This document shows positions 53,445 to 61,591 of a DNA stretch of 64,000 nt, piece after piece. The translations under genes were made by a program, and so were the position numbers. The DNA comes from Ascidiimonas sp046199005 (lineage in GTDB: Bacteria; Bacteroidota; Bacteroidia; Flavobacteriales; Flavobacteriaceae): contig CP176050.1 in NCBI GenBank assembly GCA_046199005.1, positions 4,154,001 through 4,218,000 on the forward strand. Direction: 5' to 3'. Numbering within the stretch: position 1 is the first letter of the stretch; the number at the start of each line of letters is the position of its first letter. Below the pieces are notes generated by a model that saw nothing but the letters and a program-made list of their open reading frames with translations, was not told the origin of the DNA and made no database searches.

Positions 53445-55025
53445 ATGTTTAAAAATATTAAAGCCGATCTCCCGGCGAGTATTGTTGTCTTTTTTGTTGC
53501 ACTACCTCTGTGTTTAGGTATCGCACTAGCCAGCGGTGCCCCACTATTTTCCGGGCTAATTGCCGGAATAGTTGGAGGTATTGTGGTTGGCTTTCTTAGC
53601 GGCTCCCAGATAGGAGTTAGTGGTCCGGCTGCCGGTTTAGCAGCGATCGTTCTTGTGGCTATAGGAACTTTAGGAGGATATCAAAATTTCCTGCTTGCTG
53701 TAGTTTTAGGAGGTGTCATTCAAATAGCATTAGGCTTTTTAAAAGCAGGTGTTATTGGCTACTATTTTCCTTCTTCTGTAATCAAGGGCATGCTTACAGG
53801 AATTGGTATCATCATTATTCTAAAACAGATTCCCCATTTCTTTGGCTATGATGCAGACCCTGAAGGAGATTTTGCATTTGCACAAATAGATGGTGAAAAT
53901 ACGTTTACAGAAATTTTTAATACTATTAAATATATTAGTCCCGGTGCTACTGTTATTGCTATTATAGGACTTGCTATTTTATTACTATGGGATAGGATAC
54001 TTACTAAGAAAGCTAAAATCTTTCAACTCATTCAGGGACCTTTAGTAGCCGTGGCTTTAGGAATAATTTATTATGTTGTCACGAAAGATCACGAGACGCT
54101 TGCAATATCAAAAGAGCATCTGGTAAGCGTGCCGGTTCCGGAGGGTATCGATTCATTTTTGGGACAATTCAGTTTCCCTAATTTTGGAGTAATTACAAAT
54201 CCTGAGATCTGGATTACTGCCTTTACCATTGCTCTTGTTGCCAGTTTGGAGACCTTACTTTGTGTGGAGGCTACCGATAAGCTAGACCCTGAAAAAAGAG
54301 TAACTCCAACAAACAGAGAGCTTTTGGCTCAGGGAACAGGGAATATTATTTCAGGATTGATAGGTGGACTTCCCATTACACAAGTAATTGTAAGGAGCTC
54401 CGCCAACATTCAATCTGGTGGAAAGACTAAGCTATCAGCTATTGTTCACGGGTTCCTTTTATTAATATCTATTATCTTGATACCCACACTACTCAATATG
54501 ATTCCATTGTCCGTTTTGGCTGCTATTCTTTTCATCGTAGGCTATAAATTGGCAAAACCAGTTTTATTTGTACAGATGTATAATTTAGGTTGGAAACAGT
54601 TTGTTCCTTTCGTAGTCACTGTTGCAGGTATTGTATTTACAGATCTTTTAGTGGGTATCGGTCTGGGACTCGGGGTGGCTATTGTGATCATACTTATTAA
54701 AAGTTACCAGAATACGCATTTTCTTCATATTCAGGATATAAATGATGGCGTTCACACTATTAAAATGCGTCTTGCAGAAGAGGTTACCTTCTTTAACAAG
54801 GCTACCATCCTGAAAGAACTAGACAGCTTGCCTGAAAACACTTTCTTAGAATTAGACGTCCGAAATACGCGTTACCTGGATAACGACGTTATAGAAATTT
54901 TAGAAGATTTTTCTGAGAAAGCAAAAAATAGAAACATAAATATTAAGCTTATTTCTGAATTGGGTGAAGTAGAAAATCCGCCTAGCTATATTGAGTTTTT
55001 CAAACTAAAACCTAACTTTAAATAA
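53445..55025 (+). CDS. SulP-family anion transporter (bicarbonate type likely)
   Basis: 526 residues. About ten to fourteen transmembrane segments are seen in the order typical of SulP: ADLPASIVVFFVALPLCLGI at the start, SGPAAGLAAIVLVAIG, TALVASLETLLCVEATDKLD-like motif and a C-terminal STAS domain (about residues 430-526, VHTIKMRLAEEVTFFNKATI). SulP carriers move sulfate, bicarbonate or chloride. Because the next gene is a beta-carbonic anhydrase 25 bp away, bicarbonate uptake of BicA-type is the most likely activity; sulfate remains possible. The pair is part of the inorganic-carbon locus. Confidence 0.9.
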   Translation: MFKNIKADLPASIVVFFVALPLCLGIALASGAPLFSGLIAGIVGGIVVGFLSGSQIGVSGPAAGLAAIVLVAIGTLGGYQNFLLAVVLGGVIQIALGFLKAGVIGYYFPSSVIKGMLTGIGIIIILKQIPHFFGYDADPEGDFAFAQIDGENTFTEIFNTIKYISPGATVIAIIGLAILLLWDRILTKKAKIFQLIQGPLVAVALGIIYYVVTKDHETLAISKEHLVSVPVPEGIDSFLGQFSFPNFGVITNPEIWITAFTIALVASLETLLCVEATDKLDPEKRVTPTNRELLAQGTGNIISGLIGGLPITQVIVRSSANIQSGGKTKLSAIVHGFLLLISIILIPTLLNMIPLSVLAAILFIVGYKLAKPVLFVQMYNLGWKQFVPFVVTVAGIVFTDLLVGIGLGLGVAIVIILIKSYQNTHFLHIQDINDGVHTIKMRLAEEVTFFNKATILKELDSLPENTFLELDVRNTRYLDNDVIEILEDFSEKAKNRNINIKLISELGEVENPPSYIEFFKLKPNFK

Positions 55026-55050
55026 ACCACTAACGATTAACCGCACTATT

Positions 55051-55689
55051 ATGTCTAAAGAATTTTATAAAAAGCTGCTTGATAATAATAAAGAATGGGT
55101 TGCCCAACAAACCACAAAAGACCCCAATTTTTTCAAAAAACTTGCTCAAGGACAAAAACCACCTTTATTATGGATTGGTTGTGCCGATAGTCGGGTGCCT
55201 GCAAATCAAATAACTGGCATGCAACCCGGAGAAGTTTTTGTTCATAGAAATATTGCTAATATGGTGATCCATACAGATATGAATATGCTTAGTGTTCTTG
55301 ATTATGCCGTAAGTGCACTTCAGGTTCAGCATATAGTTGTATGTGGGCATTATGGTTGTGGTGGCGTACAGGCAGCGATGAGCAATAAATCGCTTGGGCT
55401 GATTAACAACTGGGTACGCCATATTAAAGATGTGTATAAGATGAATCAAAATGAATTAAATGCGATCGCTGATGAAAAAGAGCGTTTTGACAGACTGGTA
55501 GAACTCAATGTGAAGGAGCAGGTTCACGATCTTGCCAAGACCTCCATTATTCAAAGAGCCTGGAAAAATGGGCAGCAACTTGAACTGCATGGATGGGTCT
55601 ATGGCATTGGTGATGGAATCATTAAGGATTTAAATGTAAATATGTCTAGCGAAGACGGTCTTGAAGAAATATTCAAGTTTGACTTCTAA
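55051..55689 (+). CDS. can: Beta-class carbonic anhydrase
   Basis: 212 residues. Zinc ligands of the beta class are visible: Cys44 and Asp46 with Arg48 in WIGCADSRVP, and His100 and Cys103 in VVCGHYGCGG. Reaction: interconversion of CO2 and bicarbonate in the cytoplasm. No signal peptide. Directly follows the SulP gene on the same strand, as in other flavobacterial SulP-CA pairs. It would hold or regenerate bicarbonate for PEP carboxylase and other carboxylases. Confidence 0.96.
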   Translation: MSKEFYKKLLDNNKEWVAQQTTKDPNFFKKLAQGQKPPLLWIGCADSRVPANQITGMQPGEVFVHRNIANMVIHTDMNMLSVLDYAVSALQVQHIVVCGHYGCGGVQAAMSNKSLGLINNWVRHIKDVYKMNQNELNAIADEKERFDRLVELNVKEQVHDLAKTSIIQRAWKNGQQLELHGWVYGIGDGIIKDLNVNMSSEDGLEEIFKFDF

Positions 55690-55715
55690 AAGAATTTGAA
55701 AATACTCACTTAAAA

Positions 55716-55740
55716 AATGCCTTTTATAAGGTATTTTTTT
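55716..55740. terminator. Bidirectional terminator between carbonic anhydrase and lysR
   Basis: AATGCCTT (55716-55723), loop TTAT, AAGGTATT (55728-55735), flanked by an A-run on the left and TTTTTT on the right, between convergent genes. One G-U pair, otherwise complete. Confidence 0.82.
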
Positions 55741-55743
55741 ATT

Positions 55744-56679
55744 CTAGTCAGAAGGTGTGAACGTTTCGTACCAGCTAAATCGATCTTTTATAATATTCTC
55801 TTTTTCTGCTTTAAGATATTCTAAAAATGAGGTTGCCGCCGGAGAATGCTTTTTTTCTTTGACCCATATAAGGCTCCAGGTGGTCGTTATGGGAAGTCCT
55901 TTAACAGGTATTGTGTATAAAGACTGATTGGTGATTTCATTTCTTATACCAATAAGTGGCATTACTGAATATCCAAGACCCGCCAGTACTGCCTGTTTAA
56001 CAGCCTCATTAGAGGTAAGTTCCATTTTTTTAAGTACAGAGATATTATTTTGTGATATAAAACCTTCCATAGTCTGCCGGGTACCTGAACCTTCTTCACG
56101 AAATATGAACGGAAGCTCTTTGAACTTTCCCTGCGGGTGCAACGGTCTTTTTAATTTATGCGGAGTATTCCCAATGAGGTACAATCGATTTCTCAACAAA
56201 TCTAATTTTTCCACTTTCGGTGTTTTTGGAAGGATAGATACCAAAGAAAAATCCACTTCATTTCTTTCCAGACTTTTTATCACCCGATTCTTGTTGGTCA
56301 CGTCCATTACCAACTCTATCCCAGGGTGCAACTTCAAGAAATCTGATAAAAAATACGGCATTACATACTTACCTGTTGACACCACCGACAGTTTTAATCT
56401 TCCGGTGAGTTGGCCTTTATAAGCCATAGTTTTATAATTAATGGCGTTAACCTGGTCTAAAATAGCTTCGGCAGCTTCGGCGATCTCTTTACCAAAATCG
56501 GTAACATAGATTTTTCTACCCACAACTTCTGTCAACGGTATTTCAAACTGATCTTGAAAATTTTTAAGTTGAATAGATACGGCTGGCTGAGTTAAATGAA
56601 GCTCTTCGGCGGCCTTGGTAACACTCTTTTCCTGGGCAATTTTTAAAAAGACCCGCAACTGATTCAATGTATAATTCAT
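55744..56679 (-). CDS. LysR-family regulator of carbon locus (CbbR-like)
   Basis: 311 residues. N-terminal helix-turn-helix LRVFLKIAQEKSVTKAAEEL with the recognition helix LTQPAVSIQLKNFQDQF; effector domain follows (KLSVVSTGKYVMPYFLSDFL). Resembles CbbR/RbcR-type LysR proteins that control carbon-fixation genes, though the effector is unknown. It is divergent from the two small genes and the sbtA gene downstream, and ends toward the carbonic anhydrase gene. The common position suggests it controls the inorganic-carbon locus on both sides, which is inference. Confidence 0.88.
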   Translation of the reverse strand: MNYTLNQLRVFLKIAQEKSVTKAAEELHLTQPAVSIQLKNFQDQFEIPLTEVVGRKIYVTDFGKEIAEAAEAILDQVNAINYKTMAYKGQLTGRLKLSVVSTGKYVMPYFLSDFLKLHPGIELVMDVTNKNRVIKSLERNEVDFSLVSILPKTPKVEKLDLLRNRLYLIGNTPHKLKRPLHPQGKFKELPFIFREEGSGTRQTMEGFISQNNISVLKKMELTSNEAVKQAVLAGLGYSVMPLIGIRNEITNQSLYTIPVKGLPITTTWSLIWVKEKKHSPAATSFLEYLKAEKENIIKDRFSWYETFTPSD

Positions 56680-56708
56680 AAATAATATTAATGTATTTCA
56701 TTACAAAC

Positions 56709-56724
56709 ATAAATAAAAATTTAT
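56709..56724. promoter_or_regulatory. Palindrome in lysR/orphan-gene divergent promoter
   Basis: ATAAATAAAAATTTAT is a perfect 6-4-6 inverted repeat in the 92-bp region between lysR and the divergent gene. Its A/T-rich symmetry and location fit a LysR-type T-N11-A site; it could also be chance in A/T-rich DNA. Confidence 0.35.
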
Positions 56725-56771
56725 GAATTTAATTTATAACCTTTGCATAGAATGAAAAGGAAATAAGCATT

Positions 56772-57023
56772 ATGATTAGAACAATAGAGGTAAGATCGAC
56801 TAAAGAATCAGACAAAAAATTCAATCCGAGCAGAACAAGAATTGTTTCCAGCACCAAATCAAAGATTGCATCATTTGGTTGTATAGCGGCCATGATAGCG
56901 CTGGCTTTTCTCTATTTCCAGACAAGCAATGTGATAACACTCAAATTATTAGTAGCAGGCTACATCATTTTTGGTCTACTACTTATTAAAAATCAACAAA
57001 ATTCAAAATCGATACGATCATGA
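56772..57023 (+). CDS. Small two-helix membrane protein of carbon locus
   Basis: 83 residues. About 27 basic residues (MIRTIEVRSTKESDKKFNPS) precede two transmembrane helices (FGCIAAMIALAFLYFQTS and LLVAGYIIFGLLLI), ending with a hydrophilic tail. It is divergent from lysR and its stop overlaps the next start by 4 bp (ATGA). Homologues are not recalled. Its position between the LysR regulator and sbtA suggests a link to bicarbonate uptake; this is inference only. Confidence 0.7.
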   Translation: MIRTIEVRSTKESDKKFNPSRTRIVSSTKSKIASFGCIAAMIALAFLYFQTSNVITLKLLVAGYIIFGLLLIKNQQNSKSIRS

Positions 57024-57289
57024 ACAATTTTCAATTAATTGAAGGACAGTTTACACCGGCAGAGGCAAAAGAAATACTGCTGAACCTTTTCGGGCATAAA
57101 ATTCAGTTTCACAATTTAAAGTGCTTTGCTAATGAAGAAATTACCGGGAAAAAAGATAAGCATTCCGAAACTAGAGTGAAAGAATTAAATGCTATGCGTG
57201 ATGAATTAATTGACCTTATTGATAATTCGCAGAAGAACAACAAAAAAATGGTCATCAACTCGGTTATTGAAATACAGACTGTAGATTAA
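57020..57289 (+). CDS. Small soluble orphan protein of carbon locus
   Basis: 89 residues, no membrane segment. An N-terminal part (NNFQLIEGQFTPAEAKEILL) is followed by a Lys/Glu-rich helix (KDKHSETRVKELNAMRDELI) and a C-terminal strand-like tail (MVINSVIEIQTVD). Translation is coupled to the preceding gene. It lacks the PII fold signatures of SbtB, the usual SbtA partner, so if it regulates SbtA it does so by another route. No family is recognised. Confidence 0.7.
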   Translation: MNNFQLIEGQFTPAEAKEILLNLFGHKIQFHNLKCFANEEITGKKDKHSETRVKELNAMRDELIDLIDNSQKNNKKMVINSVIEIQTVD

Positions 57290-57320
57290 ATATCAAAGTG
57301 ACTTTAGTTAGTCCGTCTTT

Positions 57321-57340
57321 AAAAGAATAGATATTCTTTT
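57321..57340 (+). terminator. Hairpin after the small orphan gene
   Basis: AAAAGAAT (57321-57328), loop AGAT, ATTCTTTT (57333-57340), a perfect 8-bp palindrome 32 bp past the stop codon. The short U-rich end would permit weak termination; it may instead belong to the sbtA leader. Confidence 0.5.
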
Positions 57341-57395
57341 AGAGGTATACATCTACCTTAGGGGCCGGTATCCTAATGGACGACCTGCCCTTTTG

Positions 57396-57430
57396 GTAGT
57401 ATAAATTTTAAGAGCCAACTCTTATACTAC
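57396..57430 (+). promoter_or_regulatory. Inverted-repeat leader immediately upstream of sbtA
   Basis: GTAGTATAA (57396-57404) pairs with TTATACTAC (57422-57430), enclosing AAGAG (57410-57414) and CTCTT (57419-57423), which form an alternative inner stem sharing two bases with the outer one. The end is 25 bp from the ATG. It could be a protein-binding palindrome or an RNA switch between two structures. Confidence 0.45.
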
Positions 57431-57455
57431 TGGCACAAAGCCTACCCTACGTTTT

Positions 57456-58418
57456 ATGAACCTGGATCTGCTTATAGATAATCTTACGAACCCCGCACTT
57501 TTATTTTTTTTCCTTGGAATTTTAGCCGTAAGTGTTAAAAGTGATCTGGAAATACCAGAAAACTCTTCTAAATTTATTTCATTATATCTTCTGTTTTCTA
57601 TCGGATTTAAAGGAGGGCAGGAATTATCACATAGCGGATTTACCAGTGAGATTGCCTGGTCAATGCTTTTTGGAATAGGAATCGCCTTAATCATACCGTT
57701 GTATTCTTTTTTCCTCCTTAAAAGACAATTTAATGTATATGATGCCGGAGCAATTGCTGCCGCATACGGATCTGTAAGTGCAGTTACATTTGTGACGGCA
57801 GCATCGTATCTGGAAGTACAACAGCTGGAATTACACGGTCACATGGTTGCCATCATGGCTCTTATGGAATCTCCTGCCATTATTGGTGGTCTTCTACTTA
57901 TTTCAATTTATAATAAAAACAATGATGGTGAGATAAAAAAACGAGAAGCTTTTAAACACTCTCTTGTAAACGGAAGCGTACTACTAATACTAGGGAGCCT
58001 CGTAATAGGATTTTTGGCCAGTGCCGAACAGGCTGAGGGCATCAAACCATTTACAGACGATATTTTTAAAGGATTTTTAGCGATATTTCTTCTGGATATG
58101 GGTATTGTAAGTGGTCGTAAATTAAATTCTCTCTTGGCGGAAGGTTGGTATCCTTTTGTTTTTGCAATCCTTATTCCGCTCATCAATGGAAGTGTATTTG
58201 CTGTGTTAAGCGGATGGATCACCCCTGATATTTCAAACAGGTTTATTTTTGCCATACTCGCTGCGAGTGCCTCTTACATTGCAGTTCCGGCGGCTATGAA
58301 AATAACAGTTCCAAAAGCAAATCCGGGATTATTTTTACCAATGGCTTTAGCAGTTACCTTTCCGGTAAACATTACCGTGGGCATGCCCATCTACTTTCTT
58401 ATCGTACAAAATACTTAA
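57456..58418 (+). CDS. sbtA: SbtA-type sodium-dependent bicarbonate transporter
   Basis: 320 residues with about ten transmembrane helices in two inverted halves. Characteristic regions are NLTNPALLFFFLGILAVSVK, SIGFKGGQELSHSG, AAAYGSVSAVTFVTAASYLE, MVAIMALMESPAIIGGLLL and FAILAASASYIAVPAAMKI. Known activity in cyanobacteria: high-affinity Na+/bicarbonate symport. Those are usually regulated by a PII-like SbtB, which is missing here. Its presence in a heterotroph suits anaplerotic carboxylation. A structured leader and two small orphan genes precede it. Confidence 0.92.
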   Translation: MNLDLLIDNLTNPALLFFFLGILAVSVKSDLEIPENSSKFISLYLLFSIGFKGGQELSHSGFTSEIAWSMLFGIGIALIIPLYSFFLLKRQFNVYDAGAIAAAYGSVSAVTFVTAASYLEVQQLELHGHMVAIMALMESPAIIGGLLLISIYNKNNDGEIKKREAFKHSLVNGSVLLILGSLVIGFLASAEQAEGIKPFTDDIFKGFLAIFLLDMGIVSGRKLNSLLAEGWYPFVFAILIPLINGSVFAVLSGWITPDISNRFIFAILAASASYIAVPAAMKITVPKANPGLFLPMALAVTFPVNITVGMPIYFLIVQNT

Positions 58419-58428
58419 AGATGGTTCT

Positions 58429-58932
58429 TTAAATATGGGTGTCATTAGTACGTTCTTTTAGTACTAAAGAAAAAACAAAGGCTCCTAACTCACGTACTGG
58501 AGAATACAATATAGAATCATTTGTAGTCTCTTTATCTACAAATTCAATAGTGTTATTAGTCCGATCAAAAAACACCAGTACCGCACCCAAGATCACTGCG
58601 ATCTTCAAACCGCCAAATACAGCTCCAAGAATTTTATTTAGTATTCCCAGCGCAGCAAAGTCTGCAATTTTAGTAAGCAACTTTCCGGCGTAACCAACTG
58701 CCAAAACAATGACTATAAAAGTAATTGCAAAAGAAACCAGACTGATGTATTTTTCTTGCCATTCAACACGCTGAGCCAGATAATCACCCACGTAATAAGA
58801 AAAATGAATAGCCCCGTAAATTCCTAATATCAATGCAAGCAACGACGCTATTTCTACAAATAAACCCTTGATAAGACCTCTTACCGCTCCAAATAATATG
58901 AGTCCCCCAAGAACAATGTCAAAAAAATTCAT
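58429..58932 (-). CDS. cvpA: CvpA-family membrane protein
   Basis: 167 residues from the Met at 58932, preferred over an earlier Met because FFDIVLGGLILFGAVRGLIK is the family beginning. Four transmembrane helices. Family motifs are GLFVEIASLLALILGIYGAI and KILGAVFGGLKIAVILGAVL. CvpA is linked to colicin V production and envelope homeostasis in E. coli. Convergent with sbtA, with only 10 bp between the stops, and divergent from the next gene across about 90 bp. Confidence 0.9.
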   Translation of the reverse strand: MNFFDIVLGGLILFGAVRGLIKGLFVEIASLLALILGIYGAIHFSYYVGDYLAQRVEWQEKYISLVSFAITFIVIVLAVGYAGKLLTKIADFAALGILNKILGAVFGGLKIAVILGAVLVFFDRTNNTIEFVDKETTNDSILYSPVRELGAFVFSLVLKERTNDTHI

Positions 58933-58995
58933 GCAGTCTATTTTTAGCAAATATAAAACTTTGTAAAATAGAGGATTTACAATTTTATTGGTTTG

Positions 58996-59003
58996 TATAT
59001 TTG
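58996..59003 (+). promoter_or_regulatory. Candidate -7 box TATATTTG
   Basis: TATATTTGCC fits TAnnTTTG, 17 bp before the ATG of the gene at 59021. A TTTG at 58960-58963 is too far upstream (32-bp spacer) to be the -33 partner, so support is partial. Confidence 0.4.
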
Positions 59004-59020
59004 CCCCCTAGAACAAAAGT

Positions 59021-59380
59021 ATGGCTAGAGACGAAAAACTCAAAGAACAATGGGATCTGGTGGTGTCCAGATTATCTCAACAATTCGCCGAGGGAGATAC
59101 ACTGGATCTCGATGCTATTATCTATTTGATAGGAGTACAGGAACTGGGGCAGTTACATCGCAAATTCAAAAAAGACGAAAAGATAAACCTGATGCACATT
59201 GCTATCTGTCGTCTATTAGAACCTTTTGGCTATTACGAATTTGATTATTTTGACGACGAAGGGTGGCCGCACTATAGGGTGAAAGAAGCGCTTCCCTATC
59301 TAAAAGCAGGAGAGCAGTCGGTTCTGATGAAAGAAGCGATCGTCATGTATTTCATTGAAAACGAATTGATCGAAAGATGA
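59021..59380 (+). CDS. Conserved hypothetical protein (flavobacterial)
   Basis: 119 residues, acidic, soluble. Mostly helical with the motifs DAIIYLIGVQELGQLHRKFKK, LMHIAICRLLEPFGYYEFDY and EGWPHYRVKEALPYLKAGEQ. I recall such proteins as conserved in flavobacteria without a known function. Its stop overlaps the next start by 4 bp, so it is translationally coupled to the CREST-like membrane protein. Confidence 0.75.
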   Translation: MARDEKLKEQWDLVVSRLSQQFAEGDTLDLDAIIYLIGVQELGQLHRKFKKDEKINLMHIAICRLLEPFGYYEFDYFDDEGWPHYRVKEALPYLKAGEQSVLMKEAIVMYFIENELIER

Positions 59381-60054
59381 GATTTCCAAACGATAGTGGT
59401 CCGATCTATCGAGAGACCATAGAAAGGGGCTTCCCTACCGAACCCTGGAATACGGCGAGTAACCTTGTGTTCTTATTCATTGTTATTTACTGGTCTTTTC
59501 GCATTTATAAAAGTCCAAAGAAATATCTTTTTCTCAAATTTGCCTTACCAGTACTTTTGATCGGTTATATAGGAGGTACACTTTTTCACGGCACCAGAAG
59601 CCATGAAATTTGGTTACTAATGGATTGGGTTCCCATAATGATCTTATGCCTTTCTGCCTCCGTTTATTTTTTTATCAAATTAAAAGCCCGTAAACTTACT
59701 ATTACACTTGTTAGCGTACTTCCGTTTTTAATGGCATTTACATTGCAAAAAGTAAATATAGATCCACACATAAGAAGCCTGTTGGGGTATGCCACGATAG
59801 TCCTCATTATATTATATCCTATTTTGCAATATATAAGGCAGCAAGCAATGGCACAACGTACCTATATTATATATGCCATCATATTTTTTGCTTTGGCTAT
59901 TTTATTTCGAACCATCGATCTGGATGTGAATACAGACCTTTTATATATGGGTACGCACTGGTTATGGCATTTCTTTGGAGGTGTGGCAGTGCATTTTCTT
60001 ATTGCTTTTATTTATCATACAGAAGCAAAATCGCCTATAATAAAGCCATTATAA
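59377..60054 (+). CDS. CREST/alkaline ceramidase-like membrane protein
   Basis: 225 residues with seven predicted transmembrane helices. It carries the ceramidase-like signature: EPWNTASNL (22-30) before TM1, a His after TM2 (His71 in GTLFHG), Asp83 in LMDWVP, and His194 and His198 in HWLWH (HxxxH) in the last helix. In alkaline ceramidases these residues hold a zinc ion, with a Ser four residues before the first His. Here that place is Gly67 with Thr68 beside it, so the Ser is not conserved. An amidase acting on sphingolipid- or N-acyl-type lipids is possible, but the changed residue and lack of data leave this as inference. Coupled to the gene before it. Confidence 0.75.
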   Translation: MRFPNDSGPIYRETIERGFPTEPWNTASNLVFLFIVIYWSFRIYKSPKKYLFLKFALPVLLIGYIGGTLFHGTRSHEIWLLMDWVPIMILCLSASVYFFIKLKARKLTITLVSVLPFLMAFTLQKVNIDPHIRSLLGYATIVLIILYPILQYIRQQAMAQRTYIIYAIIFFALAILFRTIDLDVNTDLLYMGTHWLWHFFGGVAVHFLIAFIYHTEAKSPIIKPL

Positions 60055-60078
60055 GCCCAGCATATTTTTATAATTGCT

Positions 60079-60086
60079 TAAATTTG
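60079..60086 (+). promoter_or_regulatory. Candidate -7 box for pheS (TAAATTTG)
   Basis: TAAATTTGC matches TAnnTTTG, 20 bp before the pheS ATG. An ATTTTT/ATTG region about 10-20 bp upstream is a weak -33 match. Confidence 0.45.
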
Positions 60087-60105
60087 CGCTTCAAAATTTG
60101 CTGCA

Positions 60106-61125
60106 ATGATCGATAAGATTAAAGAACATATTGAAGAGGTGACGAAATTCAAAGCCGATACCAAGGAAGCGGTTGAGGAATTTCGCATCAAATACCTTGG
60201 TAAAAAGGGACTTCTTAATTCGTTCTTTGCCGAATTCAAAAACATTCCTAATGAACTTAAAAAAGAGTTTGGTCAAAGTGTCAATCAGCTTCGAGATCTT
60301 GCTACAGAAAAGGTAAGTCAATTAAAGGAAGAACTTGAAAGTAAGACAGAAGACAAAGGAGTCTACGGAGATCTTACGCGCCCTGGCGAACCTATGCCCT
60401 TAGGTGCAAGACATCCTATATCTATAGTTAAAAATCAAATTATTGATATTTTTTCAAGAATAGGTTTCAACGTTTCCGAAGGTCCGGAAATTGAAGACGA
60501 CTGGCATAACTTCTCTGCGTTAAATTTGCCAGAATATCATCCTGCTCGTGATATGCAGGACACTTTTTTTATACAGACAGATCCTGATATATTGTTACGA
60601 ACGCATACCTCATCTGTACAGGTAAGGTATATGGAAAATAACAAGCCTCCCATCCGAACCATTTCTCCGGGAAGAGTATATCGAAACGAGGCGATTAGCG
60701 CAAGATCCCATTGTTTTTTCCATCAGGTAGAGGGTTTATATATCGATAAAGGAGTTTCCTTTGCAGACTTAAAGCAAACGCTTCAGTACTTTACAACAGA
60801 AATGTTCGGGAAATCCAGAATTAGACTTAGGCCTTCATATTTTCCTTTTACCGAACCTAGTGCAGAAGTAGATGTTTATTGGGGACTGGAAACGGAAACA
60901 GATTATAAGATGACCAAGGGAACCGGATGGCTTGAAATTATGGGTTGTGGAATGGTAGACCCGAATGTTTTAGAAAACTGTGGTATCGACTCTAAAGAGT
61001 ATTCTGGTTTTGCTTTTGGTATGGGGATCGATCGAATTGCACTATTGCTCTATCAGATACCAGATATTCGAATGCTAAGTGAAAATGATGTGCGTTTTCT
61101 AGAGCAATTTAAGTCAAGTATCTAG
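60106..61125 (+). CDS. pheS: Phenylalanine-tRNA ligase alpha subunit
   Basis: 339 residues, full length. N-terminal coiled-coil (about 1-90) is followed by the class II catalytic core: motif 1 region PISIVKNQIIDIFSRIGF, DTFFIQTDPDILLRTHTSS, motif 2 RVYRNEAISARSHCFFHQVE and motif 3 GFAFGMGIDRIALLLYQI. Charges tRNA-Phe together with PheT, which is not in this window. Directly followed, 17 bp away, by a small gene likely on the same mRNA. Confidence 0.97.
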   Translation: MIDKIKEHIEEVTKFKADTKEAVEEFRIKYLGKKGLLNSFFAEFKNIPNELKKEFGQSVNQLRDLATEKVSQLKEELESKTEDKGVYGDLTRPGEPMPLGARHPISIVKNQIIDIFSRIGFNVSEGPEIEDDWHNFSALNLPEYHPARDMQDTFFIQTDPDILLRTHTSSVQVRYMENNKPPIRTISPGRVYRNEAISARSHCFFHQVEGLYIDKGVSFADLKQTLQYFTTEMFGKSRIRLRPSYFPFTEPSAEVDVYWGLETETDYKMTKGTGWLEIMGCGMVDPNVLENCGIDSKEYSGFAFGMGIDRIALLLYQIPDIRMLSENDVRFLEQFKSSI

Positions 61126-61141
61126 AAAATTTCTTCAACTG

Positions 61142-61540
61142 GTGAGAAAAGATATTGAGATCCCAGAAGTTAAAGACGTTTATATTGCGATCGTAAGGGA
61201 GTGGAACGACGAATTTCTTTCTAAAGATTGGAACGCCTATCTCATTAATGATCGCAGTACAGCGATCGAAATGGCTATAGTCGTAAGCAAAGGGTACGCT
61301 GGTGATACCAAGACATCTGTCATGCGTCATGGCTTGGGGACGGTTACTGCTAAAAACTACCTTAAAATTGAATTACTACAAGAAGATGTCCTGGCATTGA
61401 ATAATGAGTTTTACTTAACTTTTTTTGCCGATGATAAGCTGTACGAAAAGAAATTTGTGTTTGAAAAGTACAGCATTAATGAACAGAATCTGGTAATGCT
61501 TCCGGTGATGAATGTTGAAGGAGTGCTTATCGCAGAATAG
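61142..61540 (+). CDS. Conserved hypothetical protein downstream of pheS
   Basis: 132 residues, GTG start 17 bp after pheS. No signal or membrane segment. Motifs are VYIAIVREWNDEFLSKDWNA, VVSKGYAGDTKTSVMRHGLG and a beta-rich second half (LTFFADDKLYEKKFVFEKYS). I recall a similarly placed hypothetical protein in other flavobacteria. Function unknown; transcription with pheS is likely. Confidence 0.75.
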   Translation: MRKDIEIPEVKDVYIAIVREWNDEFLSKDWNAYLINDRSTAIEMAIVVSKGYAGDTKTSVMRHGLGTVTAKNYLKIELLQEDVLALNNEFYLTFFADDKLYEKKFVFEKYSINEQNLVMLPVMNVEGVLIAE

Positions 61541-61591
61541 TTTTTCAATTACAATAAAAAGCGATACTTTTCACATAGTAAATCGCTCATC

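Noticed and set aside
55928..56422. 164-residue frame antisense to the LysR gene
   Set aside because: Complement of a complete LysR effector domain; no signal of independent coding.
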